NCBI GenBank assembly: GCA_965227535.1
Contig: OZ245761.1
Location: 4,216,001-4,280,000, forward strand
Source of the DNA: SZUA-430 sp965227535
GTDB lineage: Bacteria > Pseudomonadota > Alphaproteobacteria > Micropepsales > Micropepsaceae
Direction: 5' to 3'
Length of the DNA stretch: 64,000 bases
Shown here piece by piece: positions 61,188-64,000 of the stretch. The first letter of the stretch is position 1. The number at the start of each line of letters is the position of its first letter. The position numbers and the translations under genes were made by a program. The notes beneath the pieces are model-generated. The model was not told the origin of the DNA, did no database searches, and was given only the letters and a program-made list of their open reading frames with translations.

Positions 61188-62591
61188 ATGCGTAAGGAAA
61201 CGATCTGGGTTGCGGCGGCGCTTGTGGTGGCCGCCGTGACCGGTGTCGCGACGTGGTGGCTGCTGCCGCCGCACGGCGGCGCGCCGCAAGAGGTATCGGC
61301 GTCGAACACCGGCCGTATCCTCTATTATCAAGATCCCTCCGGCGCGGCGGTCTATTCGCCGACGCCCAAGAAGGACGCGCAAGGACGCGACTACGTTGCT
61401 GTCCGCGCGCCCGACGAGACGACGACGGCCGCGCCGTCACAGAACGACGCCCGGCGCATCCTCTACTACCGCAATCCGATGGGCCTCGCCGACACATCGC
61501 CGGTGCCCAAGAAGGACTCGATGGGAATGGACTACATCCCCGTCTACGCCGACGAAGCCCATCGGCCCGGCACGGTGAGGATCAGCTTGGACAAAGTGCA
61601 AAGACTGGGCGTGCGCACCGCGCCGGTCACGCGCCGCGTCTTGAACGAATCGGTCGTGCTCTCGGGCACGTTGACGGCCAATGAGCGCAAGCTCGCGATC
61701 GTCTCGCTCAAATTCCGCGCTAACATCGTCAAGCTTCACGTCGCCGCCACCGGCGAAAAGGTCCGCAAGGGCCAGAAGCTGTTCGACATTCAAAGCCCCT
61801 TTATCCTGAAGGAAGAACTCGACCTGTCGTTGGCGTTGCGCATGAGCGACCTCTCGCAAGAGTCCGGCAGCGTCTATGCCCGAACCAATGCACGCAGCCT
61901 CAAGACGACGCGCGAACGCTTGCGCTTGTACGAAGTGCCGGAGGTCGAGATCGACCGTCTCATCCGCACGCGCGAACCGACCGGCCGCATCACCTGGCGC
62001 GCACCGCAAGACGGCACGATCGTCGAAAAGCCCATCGTCGCCGGCATGCAGGCGGAGGAGGGCATGACGCTCTATCGCATCGCCGACCTGTCGAGCATCT
62101 GGGTGATCGCCGAAGCGCCCGAGCAAGCCTTGGCGATCGCCCGGCCCGGTGCGACAGCGCGCATCGCGCTGAACGCGTTCCCGGGCAAGACGTTCGAAGG
62201 CCAAGTGACCTTCGTCTACCCTGAAGTCGCGATGACGACGCGCACCACCAAGGTGCGCATCGAACTACCCAACGAGGAAGGGTTTTTCTTCCCGGGCATG
62301 TTCGCCTCGGTCGAAGTAATGGCGCCCTCCGGCGACGCCGTTCTGACCGTACCTGACAGCGCACTCATCGACTCCGGTGCACGGCAAATCGTGCTCGTCG
62401 CGCGTGGCGAGGGTCTGTTCGAACCCCGCGCGGTCACGGCGGGCCGGCGTGCGGTGGGCATGGTCGAGATTGTGGCGGGCCTCAAAGGAGACGAAACGGT
62501 CGTCACGTCGGCGACATTCTTGATCGACGCCGAAAGCAATCTGCGCGCGGCGCTGCAAGGCTTTGCGGCGGACAAGGGAGCGACCCAATGA
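61188..62591 (+). CDS. cusB: CusB-type periplasmic adaptor with two heavy-metal-binding domains
   Basis: 467 residues. After one membrane helix (about 5-26) come two copies of the small heavy-metal-binding module: ILYYQDPSGAAVYSPTPKKD near 44 and ILYYRNPMGLADTSPVPKKD near 90. The second keeps the Met motif DSMGMDYIPVY; the first has lost it (DAQGRDYVAV). The rest is a standard adaptor (lipoyl, beta-barrel and membrane-proximal parts). It links CusA to the outer-membrane channel. It overlaps cusA (ATGA). Confidence 0.94.
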   Translation: MRKETIWVAAALVVAAVTGVATWWLLPPHGGAPQEVSASNTGRILYYQDPSGAAVYSPTPKKDAQGRDYVAVRAPDETTTAAPSQNDARRILYYRNPMGLADTSPVPKKDSMGMDYIPVYADEAHRPGTVRISLDKVQRLGVRTAPVTRRVLNESVVLSGTLTANERKLAIVSLKFRANIVKLHVAATGEKVRKGQKLFDIQSPFILKEELDLSLALRMSDLSQESGSVYARTNARSLKTTRERLRLYEVPEVEIDRLIRTREPTGRITWRAPQDGTIVEKPIVAGMQAEEGMTLYRIADLSSIWVIAEAPEQALAIARPGATARIALNAFPGKTFEGQVTFVYPEVAMTTRTTKVRIELPNEEGFFFPGMFASVEVMAPSGDAVLTVPDSALIDSGARQIVLVARGEGLFEPRAVTAGRRAVGMVEIVAGLKGDETVVTSATFLIDAESNLRAALQGFAADKGATQ

Positions 62592-64000
62592 TCGCCGCCG
62601 TCATCCGTTGGTCGGCAGGCAACCTGCTGCTCGTGCTTGTGGGCGCGGCGCTTGCCACCTTCGCCGGCATTTATGCGCTCCTCACGACGCCCGTCGATGC
62701 GATCCCCGATCTCTCGGACACGCAAGTCATCGTCTACACGGAGTATCCGGGCCAAGCGCCGCAAGTGGTCGAGGATCAGGTCACCTATCCGTTGACCACC
62801 GCGATGTTGAGCGTGCCCAAGTCACGCGCCGTGCGTGGCTTCTCGTATTTCGGCGTCAGCTTCGTCTACGTCATTTTCGAGGACGGCACCGACCTCTATT
62901 GGGCGCGCAGCCGCGTGCTCGAGTATCTGAACGCGGCCGCGCGCCGGTTGCCGGCCGGCGTAACGCCGACGCTCGGGCCGGACGCGACCGGCGTCGGCTG
63001 GGTCTACCAATACGCCATCGAGCACCCGACGCTCAATCTCGCGGAGACGCGTACGCTTCAGGATTGGTACGTCCGCTTCGCCGCCGCAAAGGCCTCAGGC
63101 GTAGCCGAAGTGTCGAGCGTCGGCGGCTTGGTCAAACAGTATAACGTCGTCGTCGATCCCAACCGCCTTCTGGCGCTGGGCTTGTCGCTCGACGACGTGC
63201 GAACAGCCATCGCGGGCAGCAACCGCGACGTCGGTGGACGGGTCGTCGAGCTCAGCGAAACCGAGCACGCGGTGCGCGGGCGAGGCTATCTGAAAAGCGC
63301 CGACGACATCGCGCAAATCATGTTGAAATCGATGGGCGGCGTGCCGGTCACGATCGGCGACGTGGCGCGCGTCGAAATCGGCCCCGATGAACGCCGCGGT
63401 GTCGCGGAACTGAACGGGGAAGGCGAGGTGACGTCCGGCATCGTCGCGCAGCGCCAGGGCGCCAACACCGTCGACGTGATCCAAGCGGCCAAGGCGGCTC
63501 TCGAAGGCGTCCTGCCCAGTCTGCCGGAAGGCACGCGCATCGTGCCGGTCTACGATCGCTCGGATCTGATTGAGCGCGCCATCGCAACGCTCGAGAGCAC
63601 GCTCGTCGAAGAAAGCATCATCGTTGCCCTCGTGTGCATCGTGTTCCTTCTGCACGTCCGCAGTGCCCTGGTTGCGATCATCATGCTGCCCATCGGCGTG
63701 TTGCTTGCCTTCGCCGGCATGAAGGCGCTGGGCCTCAGTTCCAACATCATGAGCCTGGGCGGTATTGCCATCGCCATCGGCGCCATGGTTGACGCGGCGA
63801 TCGTCATGATCGAAAACGCGCACAAGCACATCGAACGCATGAAGCCGGGCGAAAGCCGCACCCAAGCCGTGATCGACGCCGCCGTCGAAGTCGGCCCCTC
63901 GCTCTTCTTCAGTCTCCTGATCATCACGGTGTCGTTCCTGCCGATCTTTGCGCTGGAGGCGCAGGAGGGCCGACTGTTCCATCCGCTCGCCTTCACCAAG
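62588..64000 (+). CDS. cusA: CusA-type heavy-metal RND efflux pump, cut by window edge
   Basis: 471 residues visible of about 1040 expected; the right edge truncates it. The opening MIAAVIRWSAGNLLLVLVGA, then AIPDLSDTQVIVYTEYPGQ and GRGYLKSADDIAQIM, are HME-RND features. The proton-relay helix IAIGAMVDAAIVMIENAHKH carries the conserved Asp and Glu. Expected to export Cu/Ag or a similar cation from periplasm and cytoplasm with CusB. Confidence 0.95.
   Translation, partial: MIAAVIRWSAGNLLLVLVGAALATFAGIYALLTTPVDAIPDLSDTQVIVYTEYPGQAPQVVEDQVTYPLTTAMLSVPKSRAVRGFSYFGVSFVYVIFEDGTDLYWARSRVLEYLNAAARRLPAGVTPTLGPDATGVGWVYQYAIEHPTLNLAETRTLQDWYVRFAAAKASGVAEVSSVGGLVKQYNVVVDPNRLLALGLSLDDVRTAIAGSNRDVGGRVVELSETEHAVRGRGYLKSADDIAQIMLKSMGGVPVTIGDVARVEIGPDERRGVAELNGEGEVTSGIVAQRQGANTVDVIQAAKAALEGVLPSLPEGTRIVPVYDRSDLIERAIATLESTLVEESIIVALVCIVFLLHVRSALVAIIMLPIGVLLAFAGMKALGLSSNIMSLGGIAIAIGAMVDAAIVMIENAHKHIERMKPGESRTQAVIDAAVEVGPSLFFSLLIITVSFLPIFALEAQEGRLFHPLAFTK

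Noticed and set aside
1..64000. Search for CRISPR arrays, rRNA, tRNA, transposase and integrase genes
   Set aside because: No regularly spaced repeats, cloverleaf or recombinase/transposase motif was seen by eye; computed searches could still find weak ones.

Overview
The window is high-GC DNA, most likely from an alphaproteobacterium. The evidence is the RP4-type trb cluster ending in DUF2274 and DUF736 genes (a pairing common in alphaproteobacterial integrative and conjugative elements, ICEs), the GTG/TTG starts with ATGA overlaps, and FNR/FixK-type boxes. No rRNA, tRNA, CRISPR array, integrase or relaxase gene was seen, so if this is an ICE its ends and oriT lie elsewhere.

Region 1 (1-33.5 kb) is a mobile-element backbone with a defence-like cargo. 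At the left edge a minus-strand gene fuses an inactive-looking protein-kinase domain to an SF1 helicase. Next comes a complete mating-pair operon: traG, an RHH gene, trbB-C-D-E-J-L-F-G-I, DUF2274 and DUF736. The cargo follows: an AbiEi-like/HipA toxin fusion behind two matching 31-bp dyads; a tightly packed six-gene operon (sigma-like HTH protein, unknown protein, ImmA/IrrE-UvrD-FeS helicase fusion, triple ubiquitin-like/E2 fusion, JAB-E1 fusion, DUF6527); then rmuC and a 1542-residue SF1 helicase with a C-terminal endonuclease domain. The ubiquitin-like operon is the most unusual system here. Its E2 domain has no cysteine, and its E1 appears to lack the usual Cys-x2-Cys.

Region 2 (33.5-60 kb) looks like a metal/low-oxygen/energy-stress island. 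It holds a lone Tat-type amidohydrolase, small exported Cys-rich or membrane proteins, an ABC-FtsX-HlyD exporter, and a run of archaeal-flavoured sugar-phosphate enzymes: beta-CASP hydrolase, AMP phosphorylase-type enzyme, PRPP synthetase-like protein, type II GAPDH, PfkB kinase, PEP synthase and a D-2-hydroxyacid dehydrogenase. Interleaved with these are a YHS protein and a P1B ATPase with a CPD motif. Cyclopropane-fatty-acid synthase, HdeD, a Spy-like protein, a CsoR-family sensor and two decayed genes follow.

Region 3 (60-64 kb) is a cus-type RND metal-efflux operon whose cusA runs off the right edge.

Six TTGA-N6-TCAA boxes lie only in intergenic regions of regions 2 and 3, and at least three have a plausible -10 element at class II activator spacing. 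This suggests one FNR/FixK-type regulator ties the exporter, membrane-lipid and cus genes together. A near-perfect CsoR-type operator lies between csoR and the cus operon.
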